In this document: positions 43,017-51,133 of the stretch, in pieces
How the letters are laid out: the number at the start of each line of letters is the position of its first letter
How positions within the stretch are numbered: the first letter of the stretch is position 1
NCBI RefSeq assembly: GCF_007856155.1
Contig: NZ_CP042266.1
Coordinates: 7,564,001-7,628,000 of the forward strand
Length of the DNA stretch: 64,000 nt
Direction: 5' to 3'
Source of the DNA: Streptomyces qinzhouensis
GTDB taxonomy: Bacteria; Actinomycetota; Actinomycetes; Streptomycetales; Streptomycetaceae
The notes under the pieces: model-generated
Seen by the model: the letters and a program-made list of their open reading frames with translations, nothing else
What the model was told of the DNA's origin: nothing
The model's database searches: none
Program-made: the position numbers and the translations under genes

Positions 43017-43970
43017 ACGCGGTGGGGAGAGCAGCAGGAAAACGGAACACCCCCACGCGGTGGGGAGGACATGACGGCAACCACGAGCACCGTGAAGAGA
43101 ATCGGAACACCCCCACGCGGTGGGGAGGACGGCATGGTCGTCTCGGTGTACGGCATGTGGGGCGGAACACCCCCACGCGGTGGGGAGGACGCGATGCTGG
43201 AAGGCACGGCCTGGGCGCTCACCGGAACACCCCCACGCGGTGGGGAGGACAGCCGGGGCATAGCGCGGAACGCGGCCGTCAGCGGAACACCCCCACGCGG
43301 TGGGGAGGACCTACGAGCGAGCGGTGGAGGCGGCTGCCTAGCCGGAACACCCCCACGCGGTGGGGAGGACGTCTCTTCCGTCCCTGCGACCGGCAGCCCG
43401 CACGGAACACCCCCACGCGGTGGGGAGGACGGGTTCGGCCTGCCGGTCATCGCTGCCTACTACGGAACACCCCCACGCGGTGGGGAGGACACTCATCCGG
43501 ACAGCCGTTGCCAGCAAGGAAGCGGAACACCCCCACGCGGTGGGGAGGACCGCACGGAGGACATCGCACGCCTGCACAGCACCGGAACACCCCCACGCGG
43601 TGGGGAGGACCGGTCCTTCACCGGCGAGTCCGTCGGCGTCCACGGAACACCCCCACGCGGTGGGGAGGACGACGGCGCCGAGGAGGGCGAGGAGGAGGCC
43701 GGCGGAACACCCCCACGCGGTGGGGAGGACCCGGGCGAGGTGCACTCTCACGTACGGCTCGTCGGAACACCCCCACGCGGTGGGGAGGACGTCGTCTCCA
43801 CCGGATCCGACGGCGCCGTCCGCGGAACACCCCCACGCGGTGGGGAGGACTGACACGCCATGAAACACGTCGTCACAGGTTCCGGAACACCCCCACGCGG
43901 TGGGGAGGACAAACCGATCCTCACCATCATCATCTGCACCGGCGGAACACCCCCACGCGGTGGGGAGGAC
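43017..43970 (-). CRISPR. Type I-E CRISPR array: 16 repeats, 15 spacers, degenerate trailer repeat
   Basis: Sixteen identical 28-nt repeats start at 43043 and recur every 60 bases to 43970, separated by fifteen 32-nt spacers. On the plus strand a repeat starts CGGAACACCCCC and ends GGGGAGGAC. Read on the minus strand it has the stem CCCCAC/GTGGGG and ends GTGTTCCG, equivalent to the E. coli I-E crRNA 5' handle. The array is therefore transcribed leftwards, with the leader on its right beside cas3. A half repeat lacking the handle (43017-43032, 14 of 16 matches) marks the decayed trailer end, with a last spacer of only 10 nt. All full repeats are identical, indicating an active or recent array. 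Confidence 0.97.
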
Positions 43971-44150
43971 CCTTTCTGACCTGCACGTTAGGAGTGGCTT
44001 TGCCTTGCCTTTGCTGATGGCACTGTGCCTCCCGGATGTAGTTCCCTCACTGTAGCTGCGGATCCCGTGGGGTATCGCGGGGGCTGGTGGTTGTGATGGC
44101 GGGTGCTGTGAGGGGCGGACTGCTTCGGTCTGTGGTGTGGATGGGGCCCG
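43971..44150 (-). promoter_or_regulatory. CRISPR leader and cas3 upstream region
   Basis: The sequence to the right of the last full repeat is more AT-rich than its surroundings (GGCTTTGCCTTGCCTTTGC at 43998-44016) and sits at the 5' side of the array as judged from crRNA polarity. It should contain the leftward array promoter, the integration site for new spacers and the divergent promoter of cas3. Exact elements are not assigned. Confidence 0.6.
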
Positions 44151-44226
44151 TTGTCGGTGCGGTCTGCTTGACTCATTGGCCGGCGAGCGCGTGAGGGGTT
44201 GTGCGGGAATGGGTGTGCCCAGGGCT

Positions 44227-47052
44227 ATGGCGGATGAGTCGATTTGGGCGAAGTCGCGAGGTCTGGACCCGGGGCTGCCTCCATACCCGCTGGTCAGGCA
44301 CTTGGTTGACGCCGCTGCCATGGCGCTGCATTTGTGGGATGTCTACTTGTCGGACGGCCAGCGAAGGACTATTGAGCGGGGCTTGGGTCTGGCCGGTGAG
44401 CCGGAGCGGGCGCGGAGCCTGGTTGGCTTGTGCGCCGGGCTGCACGATATCGGGAAGGTATCGGGGTTTCAGTTCTGTTCCCGGCATGGGCGGGAACATC
44501 TTGGCACTTCGTTTGCATCGGGTCGGCGGGGGATGGAGGCTGACCGTCTTGGTCACGATGTGGCCGGAATGGAGGCAGCCGCAGAAGTTCTGGAGGTTCT
44601 CGGCTTCGACGTGGAGGGGTCCTGGGCGACGGAGCGCGTCGCCGAGATCATTGGTGGGCATCATGGACGGTTCCACCGCAATGAGGCATGGGGGGATTCA
44701 CCGTTCCTGGGCGGGCTCGCCTGGTCGCAGCAGCGTATCGCTCACGCGTCCGCTGTCCACGGAGTGCTGGGCGCACCGGTTCCGCCGTCTTCGTTCGACG
44801 CGCCGGCTGCCGTGCTGGTGACGGGAGTGGTGATCCTGGCGGACTGGCTGGTCAGTCAGACGCACTATCTGCGGGCGCGGCAGAGGCAGCTTGCATCTTC
44901 GCTGGAGGCGCACTTCGCCCGGTCCGTCGCGGACGCGCCCGGCCTGTTGGAGGGTGCGGGGCTGGTACCGGTCTGCCTGGAACGTGTGGGCTTCGGTGAG
45001 GCGTACGGGATCGAGGGCGGCCCGAATCCTCTGCAGCGGTCGATCATGGAGGAGCTGCCAGGCGCCGTGGCCGACGGCGGTGGACGCGGTGGCGTCGCGT
45101 TGATAACGGCTGCTCCGGGAGACGGGAAGACCGAGGGGGCGCTGACGGCCGAGAAGGTGCTGGCGGAGGCTTTCGGCACGCGTGGGCTGGTGTTTCTGCT
45201 GCCGACGACGGCGACAAGCGATCAGATGTACGGGCGGGTGTCGAAGGCTCTGGTGCGGCAGTCGGGCCAGGGGGCCGGACTGACCCTCGTCCATAGCATG
45301 GCCTGGCTGAACAGCGCCTATTCGGACGAGGAGTTGGATCCCGGTTCGGGCGTGGTGACGTGTGACGGTGACGAGTGTGCGGCCGGGAGTTCGCGAGCGG
45401 AGGCGGACATGCGCCCGCGCCGGTGGCTGCGCGGTCCGAAGCGTCCTTTGCTGGCGCAGTTTTCCGTGGGGACGGTCGACCAGGCGCTGATGGCTGTGCT
45501 GCCGGTACGGCACAACGCGCTGCGACTGCTGGGATTGTCGGGGAGGACGGTGGTCGTCGACGAGGCGCACGCGTACGAGCCGTACATGCAGGTGCTGCTG
45601 GGCCGGCTGCTGAACTGGCTCGGTGTGTACGGCGTGCCGGTGGTGCTGCTGTCGGCCACGCTGCCGGTCTCGGTCAGCGAGCGGCTGCTCAAGGAGTACC
45701 TGGACGGCTCGGGGGCGGACTGCGAGAGCCGGGAGGACCTGCCTTCTTCGGCACCCTATCCGGGCTGGTTGTACGTGGACGGTGCCACGGGGCGCCGCAC
45801 GCCGATGTCCGGCCGGCGGAGGCGGGAGCAGGCGGCCGAGCGGAACATGGAACTGGGTCTGCGGGTCGAACCGGTGGGTGAGCGAGGCAGGCTGGCGGTT
45901 GTCGAACGCCTTGTGGAGCCGGTGGCCCGGGGCGAGGGTGGCAGTGCGCTGGTGGTGTGCAACACCGTGGGCGACGCTCAGGAGACTTATCGCCGTCTGC
46001 GGGAGCGGTTCGACGACCGGTCCCACGAGGACGGGGGAATCGTGCATCTGCTGCACGCCCGGTTCCCCGGAAACGTCCGCGAGGCGCGGACCCGGGGGGT
46101 CACCGAAGGTCTCGGGCGCGGGGGGCCGCGACCCGAGCGCCGGATCGTAGTGGCCACGCAGGTCGTGGAGCAGTCCCTCGACCTGGACGCCGACCTGGTC
46201 GTGAGCGACCTCGCCCCGCTCGCCCTGCTCCTGCAGAGAGCCGGCCGGTGCTGGCGGCATGAGAACTGGTGGGCGCGCCATGGATATCCCGGGGACCGCG
46301 GCCGTCCCGGCTGGGCGCGGGCGCCGCGGTTGGTAGTGCTCGACCCCCTCGTGGGAACCGGTACGGTCCCGAAACGATGGGGCGAGGTGTACAGCGAGTA
46401 CCTTCTCCGCTTGACGTCTGCCCGGCTCCGGTCGCTCGACGGCGGGGTGGTGTCCATTCCGGATGATGTGCAGGAGTTGGTCGAATCGGTTCACGGGACC
46501 GGCGTGGAGTCCTTCGACTGGGATGCCCCGGGCGGCGAGTACCAGCAGTCCTGGGCCGCTCACGCCGGAACGGAGGCGGCGGAACGGGGCCAGGCCGCCT
46601 TGGTTGCCGTACCCAGGGCGCGGGAGGTTCGCGGGCTGCACGACCTGCACAAGCTGCCCGGCACAGAAGACGAGTGGGAGGCCGCCACACGTCTGGGCGC
46701 ACCATCACTGCGCCTGTTGTGTGCCTATGTCCAGCAGAACGGGAGGGCGACGCTCGATCTCGCTGGCCACGAGGTGCTCCCCGACCCGCCAAAGGAGCAG
46801 CAGGGGGACACCAGCATCCCGGTGGCCGCAGTGCGGGCGGTCATGCGACGCACCATTCCGGTGTCGGCGGACTGGTTCAGGAACGCGGAGGCGAACGGGC
46901 TGGTCAGCCCGCCGGGATCATGGGAGGGACACCCGATGCTGGGGGACGTCCGCGTCCTGTACCAGCCGGTGCGCAACGGTCAGGCCCAGACGGTCGACAT
47001 CGGTGGCATGATCCTGCGCCTGGACGCGGACCTCGGCCTGGTCCGCGCCTGA
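44227..47052 (+). CDS. cas3: CRISPR-associated helicase-nuclease Cas3 (type I-E)
   Basis: 941 residues from the ATG at 44227 (ATG 44209 is an alternative). The N-terminal HD nuclease domain has His25-x2-Asp28, His73-Asp74 (GLHDIGK) and IIGGHHGRFH. The SF2 helicase part has Walker A in TAAPGDGKTEGAL, DEAH in VVVDEAHAYEPYM, SATLP, and motif VI in LLLQRAGRCWRH. It is recruited by Cascade to degrade target DNA. The HD and helicase domains are fused, as in most I-E systems. It is separated by 627 bp from the rest of the cas operon, a gap that holds a mini-CRISPR and a small ORF. Confidence 0.96.
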   Translation: MADESIWAKSRGLDPGLPPYPLVRHLVDAAAMALHLWDVYLSDGQRRTIERGLGLAGEPERARSLVGLCAGLHDIGKVSGFQFCSRHGREHLGTSFASGRRGMEADRLGHDVAGMEAAAEVLEVLGFDVEGSWATERVAEIIGGHHGRFHRNEAWGDSPFLGGLAWSQQRIAHASAVHGVLGAPVPPSSFDAPAAVLVTGVVILADWLVSQTHYLRARQRQLASSLEAHFARSVADAPGLLEGAGLVPVCLERVGFGEAYGIEGGPNPLQRSIMEELPGAVADGGGRGGVALITAAPGDGKTEGALTAEKVLAEAFGTRGLVFLLPTTATSDQMYGRVSKALVRQSGQGAGLTLVHSMAWLNSAYSDEELDPGSGVVTCDGDECAAGSSRAEADMRPRRWLRGPKRPLLAQFSVGTVDQALMAVLPVRHNALRLLGLSGRTVVVDEAHAYEPYMQVLLGRLLNWLGVYGVPVVLLSATLPVSVSERLLKEYLDGSGADCESREDLPSSAPYPGWLYVDGATGRRTPMSGRRRREQAAERNMELGLRVEPVGERGRLAVVERLVEPVARGEGGSALVVCNTVGDAQETYRRLRERFDDRSHEDGGIVHLLHARFPGNVREARTRGVTEGLGRGGPRPERRIVVATQVVEQSLDLDADLVVSDLAPLALLLQRAGRCWRHENWWARHGYPGDRGRPGWARAPRLVVLDPLVGTGTVPKRWGEVYSEYLLRLTSARLRSLDGGVVSIPDDVQELVESVHGTGVESFDWDAPGGEYQQSWAAHAGTEAAERGQAALVAVPRAREVRGLHDLHKLPGTEDEWEAATRLGAPSLRLLCAYVQQNGRATLDLAGHEVLPDPPKEQQGDTSIPVAAVRAVMRRTIPVSADWFRNAEANGLVSPPGSWEGHPMLGDVRVLYQPVRNGQAQTVDIGGMILRLDADLGLVRA

Positions 47053-47074
47053 CATTACGGGCGGCGCGGTTCGG

Positions 47075-47164
47075 TCGGGCGCCCCCACTAAGGCGGGGAG
47101 TTGTCCGCAGACCTGAACTGCCCGGGCCCTTCCACCGGAACACCCCCACGTCTGCGGGGATCGC
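47075..47164 (-). CRISPR. Two degenerate CRISPR repeats with one 32-nt spacer (CreA/CreR-like mini-CRISPR)
   Basis: On the minus strand the order is psi-repeat 1 (47164-47136), a 32-nt spacer (47135-47104) and psi-repeat 2 (47103-47075). Psi-repeat 1 keeps the last 14 bases of the array repeat exactly (GTGGGGGTGTTCCG), including the whole crRNA 5' handle, but its 5' half has diverged. Psi-repeat 2 keeps the stem-like CCCCGCC...GTGGGGG but has lost the handle. Both are one base longer in the loop than the array repeat. The spacer begins GTGGAAGGGCC, which also occurs next to an AAG at 47481-47496. A functional crRNA-like RNA is an inference. Confidence 0.75.
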
Positions 47165-47198
47165 CAGCGGGATCGGCATGGGTGGCGGACTGGCAGCG

Positions 47199-47369
47199 TC
47201 AGTGTGTCAGACGGCGGAACGCTTCGGTCGCGGTGAGCAGCAGCATGCTGCAGGCGCCGACGGTGGCGGGATCGGGCCTGGAGGCGAGTACGACGACGAT
47301 CACCGCGATCACGATGACCGCCGGGGTAGTGGCGCTTGTCCACGGGCGGGTTAAGACGGGCGGCTGCAT
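47199..47369 (-). CDS. 56-residue hydrophobic protein upstream of the mini-CRISPR (possible CreT-like toxin)
   Basis: The ATG at 47369 has AGGAGGAG five bases upstream, one of the best Shine-Dalgarno sequences in the window. The protein has a short polar N-terminus (QPPVLTRPWTSATTP), a hydrophobic stretch PAVIVIAVIVVVLA, a charged turn ASRPDP, a second hydrophobic part ATVGACSMLLLTA, and a basic C-terminus EAFRRLTH. It is probably a small membrane protein with one or two helices. It is read on the same strand as the mini-CRISPR, which begins 35 bases past its stop. I do not recognise a family. A toxin role is proposed only from the arrangement. Confidence 0.6.
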   Translation of the reverse strand: MQPPVLTRPWTSATTPAVIVIAVIVVVLASRPDPATVGACSMLLLTATEAFRRLTH

Positions 47370-47480
47370 GGCTCCTCCTGAGTGTGCGGGCGGCGGTACC
47401 AACACCCGATGCTGGGCTACCGGCCCGGACCCCAAAGGCGACAGGAGTGGCTGCGCAACCCTCCAACTACCCCTGTAACC

Positions 47481-47496
47481 ACGGCCCTTCCACCTT
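47481..47496 (-). promoter_or_regulatory. PAM-flanked match to the mini-CRISPR spacer seed
   Basis: Read on the minus strand, AAG (47496-47494) is followed by GTGGAAGGGCC (47493-47483), identical to the first 11 bases of the mini-CRISPR spacer. AAG is the canonical I-E PAM and lies on the correct side. Homology ends after base 11, as expected for a site bound but not cleaved. It lies 114 bases upstream of the small ORF and 184 bases upstream of cas8e, between these two divergent genes. Confidence 0.65.
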
Positions 47497-47679
47497 CACT
47501 GCATCGTCTTGAACCTTCTGTGTGACGGTGCGGCTGCGGCTTTACGGACGTTTCCAGGTCGGTTGTCAGTGGTGGCTGCTTGAATGTCGGCACGGCTTCC
47601 CCCGGCGGTTTGGCGGGAGTTGTCGCATGCCCGGATGTGCGGTCCGGGCTGCGCCGGAACGAGGATGGGGCGGTGGTCG

Positions 47680-49266
47680 ATGCTGGGGTACGACCTGAGG
47701 GACGAACCATGGATTCCCGTACGGTTGCGGTCCGGTGAGCAGAGGAGGTTCGGGTTCCGGGAGCTGTTACGGCGGGCTCACGAGATCGCGGACCTGGAGC
47801 TTCCGGTGCCGCCCGCGGCATCGGGCCTCCTGCGGATTCTGGCGGTGATGACCGCCTCGATCGGTGGACAGAGGGGGATGCGGCTCGACGGTACCGGCAC
47901 GGCACGTGACGCCGCGTCCTGGTACGCACTGCGTCAGCGCGTACTGGACCAGGGGCTGTTCGATCCGGAGGCCGTCGACTCGTACTTCGACGACCCGAGC
48001 AGGTCAGGGCGATTCGATCTGTTCAGCGATGACTATCCGTTTCTTCAGGACCCCCGTCTCCTGAAGGAGTGTGTGGACTCCAAGGGGGCACCGAATCCGT
48101 CCGGGGTGAACAAGCTGGTCTTCGGACGTCCGACCGGCATCAACGGAGCGGTTCTGTTCGGGCACTTCACGGACAGCGAGCCGATCCCGGTTCCCGCCGC
48201 CGAGGCGGCCTGGCATCTGATCGCCCAGCTGTACTTCGGGCCGTCGGGTCAGTGCACACCACGGCGGATCACAGAGGAGCGGGCCGGCAGTGGGGACGCG
48301 GCACCCCTGCGGAAATCCATCTCCTACTTCCCCTGGGCACCCGAGCTGTTCACGACTCTGGTACTGGCTGTGCCCAGCCCTCAGACCGGTGCCGACCGTG
48401 AAGCTCAGGACTTCGCCGCGTGGGAAGGGGAACTCCTCCACCCCCTGAAACCGCTGCCGCCGCTGACCTCGCCGAGGCGTCTGCTGACAGGACGCTTCCG
48501 GCACGCGGTGCTGCTGATGCCGTCGGCCGACCGCCGGACGGTCACGGACGCCTACATCACCTGGTCGACGCACGACAAGCCGGCCCCCGTCTGGGACCCG
48601 TTCCAGATCCTCGACCGCCGTAAAAAGGGGGAGTTCCAGCCCCGGGAGGCGGACGGGGCGAGGGCACTGTGGCGGGACCTGGACTCTCTCCTGCTGAAGG
48701 ACAGCCGGAGGGACGTGCAGCGGCCGCCCGCGCTCGAGTACCTTCCCCGGAGCCTGCGGTCGCAGCTCCGTGTCCGCGCCTACGGCTTCGACCAGGACGG
48801 CCAGCAGAAGGACAGCGTCTGGTTCCAGGCGACGACTCCGCCGGTTTTGCAGTGGCAGGAGGAAGCCGACCGGGCCATGGCGTATCACGTGCGGAGCTGC
48901 CACACCGCAGCCGAAAAGGCGGGAGAGCGGCTGGAGTTCGCAGCCATGGTCGCCTGGCGCATCGCCTCCGACTCCGGCACCGACATCTCACCCAAGGCCA
49001 AGATCAAGATCGACCGGCGCAAGCCCGGGCCCTGGGCGGGGGCCGCCCGGTCCCTCTACTGGCCCGCCGCCGAACGGGAGTTCTGGAAGCTCGCCGCACC
49101 ACAGGAGGCTGCTGCCCCGGTCGAGCGGCCCTTCGTGCGAGCTGCCCTTGACTGCCTGGACGAAGCGATCGGCCCGGCGAACCGAGCCGACATTCGCGTG
49201 GCCCGCGCCCGCAATCGCGCCCGCGCCATCCTCCTCGGCCTCCTGCCCCGCCCCGCGGCGGACTGA
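47680..49266 (+). CDS. cas8e: Cascade large subunit Cas8e (Cse1/CasA)
   Basis: 528 residues from the ATG at 47680; an in-frame ATG at 47665 with a GGAACGAG upstream is an equally good start. The family opens with YDLRDEPWIPVR as here. The PAM-reading and Cas3-docking large subunit of Cascade is recognised by ASWYALRQRVLDQGLFDP, FDLFSDDYPFLQDP, the GVNKLVFGRPTGING loop and SGQCTPRRI. It contacts the crRNA 5' handle and the PAM. It is the first gene of a tight operon with cse2, cas7e, cas5e, cas6e, cas1 and cas2. The upstream region carries the mini-CRISPR seed match. Confidence 0.95.
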   Translation: MLGYDLRDEPWIPVRLRSGEQRRFGFRELLRRAHEIADLELPVPPAASGLLRILAVMTASIGGQRGMRLDGTGTARDAASWYALRQRVLDQGLFDPEAVDSYFDDPSRSGRFDLFSDDYPFLQDPRLLKECVDSKGAPNPSGVNKLVFGRPTGINGAVLFGHFTDSEPIPVPAAEAAWHLIAQLYFGPSGQCTPRRITEERAGSGDAAPLRKSISYFPWAPELFTTLVLAVPSPQTGADREAQDFAAWEGELLHPLKPLPPLTSPRRLLTGRFRHAVLLMPSADRRTVTDAYITWSTHDKPAPVWDPFQILDRRKKGEFQPREADGARALWRDLDSLLLKDSRRDVQRPPALEYLPRSLRSQLRVRAYGFDQDGQQKDSVWFQATTPPVLQWQEEADRAMAYHVRSCHTAAEKAGERLEFAAMVAWRIASDSGTDISPKAKIKIDRRKPGPWAGAARSLYWPAAEREFWKLAAPQEAAAPVERPFVRAALDCLDEAIGPANRADIRVARARNRARAILLGLLPRPAAD

Positions 49267-49352
49267 CGGACCGACCTCCGGCCGCACCCGATCCGACGCT
49301 CACGGCGTCGAGATCGGCGCGCGCACCGATCCCACCGCTTTCGAGGAAGCCC

Positions 49353-50003
49353 ATGACCAGTACTCAACCCGCGGTCACCGTGCCGAAGAAGAGGGAGGAA
49401 CGCACTCCCGAACGCTTCGTCGCCTACATCGTCGGACTCTGCGAAGCCCCCAGGACACGGGCGGAACTGCGCCGAGGTCTCGGGCTGCCCGTCGAGCGCT
49501 GCAACTACCTGCACCGCTACCTGGTCCCGTGGACCCATGACCGCGACGACCCGGCGAAGAACATGCATCCCGCCACCAAGCGGGCCCACTACGCCGTCGC
49601 CGCACTGATCGCGGCCCGCCCCCGCGTGGCCCGTGCCCCCCAGCCCCTCAACGGCGCGGCCGGTGATTCCGGGGAGTCCGCGCGCCGGGTGAGAGCGGAT
49701 CTGGGCGTCTCACTCGGACAGGCCGTATCCGCGAAGGTGATCAAGCCGGCGACAGCAGAGAGCACCCTGCACCTGATGTCCCGGCAGAGCGCGGACTCCG
49801 TCCACTCGACACTGCCCTCCCTGACCCGGCAACTGCTCAGCGGCGGAATCGCAGTGGACTGGGCCGTCCTTCTGGACGACCTCGCCTGGTGGGACCTCAG
49901 GCGCGACCGGATCGGTTCCCGCTGGCTGGAGAGCTACTTCCGTACTGCCTATCCCGAGAACGACACCGAGACCCCCAGCGCGACCGAGGAGAACGAGCGA
50001 TGA
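49353..50003 (+). CDS. cse2: Cascade small subunit Cse2 (Cas11e/CasB)
   Basis: 216 residues. An all-helical small subunit present in two copies in E. coli Cascade, which binds the displaced strand of the R-loop. Recognition is by the order in the operon, the size and the family-like C-terminal half (LHLMSRQSADSVHSTLPSLTRQLLSGG ... DWAVLLDDLAWWD). The N-terminal 20 residues are polar and charged. The ATG at 49353 follows an 86-bp gap after cas8e. The stop overlaps the cas7e start (ATGA). Confidence 0.92.
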   Translation: MTSTQPAVTVPKKREERTPERFVAYIVGLCEAPRTRAELRRGLGLPVERCNYLHRYLVPWTHDRDDPAKNMHPATKRAHYAVAALIAARPRVARAPQPLNGAAGDSGESARRVRADLGVSLGQAVSAKVIKPATAESTLHLMSRQSADSVHSTLPSLTRQLLSGGIAVDWAVLLDDLAWWDLRRDRIGSRWLESYFRTAYPENDTETPSATEENER

Positions 50004-51133
50004 CCCTCTACCTGGACCTGAGCGTCCTGCAGTCCGTTCCGGCGGCAAACCTCAACAGGGACGACCTCGGCTCCCCCAAACAGGTCCGCTACGGCAGCAC
50101 CCCCCGCATCCGCGTGTCCAGCCAGTCCTGGAAGAGGGCCATCCGCCACGGCGTCGAGGAAGACCTCGGAGAGAAAGCCGCCCGCACCCGCCTGGTACCC
50201 GCCCAGGTCAGCAAGGCCCTCGCAGGCAGCAGCCACAACTGGCCTGGCGAACTTGCCGAGTTCGCCGGACAGCAGGTCGCCGCGAGCGCAGGAAAGAAGG
50301 GCATCGGCACCGAGAAGGAAGGACACACCTCCGCCCTGCTGTTCGTGCCCGAGGCCGCCATCACCGAACTGGTAACCGTCTGCACCGAACACCGCGACGC
50401 CCTGGAACAGAACCTCGGAAAGAAAAGCCCCGGCAAAGTACTCCCCCCCGAGCGCATCGAGGCCATCCTCAAGCGCCGCACAGCTTCCATCAGCCTGCTC
50501 GGCCGGATGCTCGCCGAACTCCCCGGCGCCAACGTCGACGGCGCCGCCCAAGTCGCCCACGCCTTCACCACCCACACCGCCGAGCCCCAGCGGGACTACT
50601 TCACCGCCGTCGACGACTGGCACGGCCAGGCCGACACCGGAAGCGCACACCTCGACACCGCCGAGTTCAGCGCGGGCGTCTTCTACCGCTACGCCACGGT
50701 CAACGTCGCCGACCTGGTGACCAACCTGGACGGCGACGCCGACGCCGCACGCACGGTGCTGACTTCGTTCGCCGAGCACTTCCTGTACTCGCTGCCCCAG
50801 GCCAAACGCACCAGCTCCGCCCCCCACACCCTGCCCGACCTCGCCTACCTGGCCGTCCGCAAACACCGGCCGATCTCGCTCGCCGCAGCCTTCGAAACCC
50901 CGGTCACCGCCCACAACGGAGGCTTCTCCCAGCCCTCCCGCACAGCGCTCGCCAAGTACACCGAGAACATCAACCGGCTCACCGGCAACCGCGGCCGAGA
51001 CTTCCACGGGCACGCCGCCATCAACCCCGACGAACAGCTCGCCGGACTGGGCGAAAGCCACACCTCCTACGACACGCTCATCAGCACGGCCGTGGACGCA
51101 GCCTTCCCGGCAACCTCCGGTGACGCAGGATGA
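50000..51133 (+). CDS. cas7e: Cascade backbone subunit Cas7e (Cse4/CasC)
   Basis: 377 residues from the ATG at 50000, overlapping the cse2 stop. The RRM-fold backbone that wraps crRNA is recognised by YLDLSVLQSVPAANLNRDDLG, then PKQVRYGSTPRIRVSSQSWKRAIR, and TGSAHLDTAEFSAGVFYRYATVNV. Six copies are expected per Cascade. The stop overlaps cas5e by four bases. Codon use is typical of the locus, with no frameshift. Confidence 0.96.
   Translation: MTLYLDLSVLQSVPAANLNRDDLGSPKQVRYGSTPRIRVSSQSWKRAIRHGVEEDLGEKAARTRLVPAQVSKALAGSSHNWPGELAEFAGQQVAASAGKKGIGTEKEGHTSALLFVPEAAITELVTVCTEHRDALEQNLGKKSPGKVLPPERIEAILKRRTASISLLGRMLAELPGANVDGAAQVAHAFTTHTAEPQRDYFTAVDDWHGQADTGSAHLDTAEFSAGVFYRYATVNVADLVTNLDGDADAARTVLTSFAEHFLYSLPQAKRTSSAPHTLPDLAYLAVRKHRPISLAAAFETPVTAHNGGFSQPSRTALAKYTENINRLTGNRGRDFHGHAAINPDEQLAGLGESHTSYDTLISTAVDAAFPATSGDAG

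Noticed and set aside
42840-44321. Long open frames across the CRISPR array on both strands with repeated PPRGGED- or TRWGG-like units
   Set aside because: They arise because the repeat-spacer period is 60, a multiple of three, so repeats stay in frame. They are not genes.
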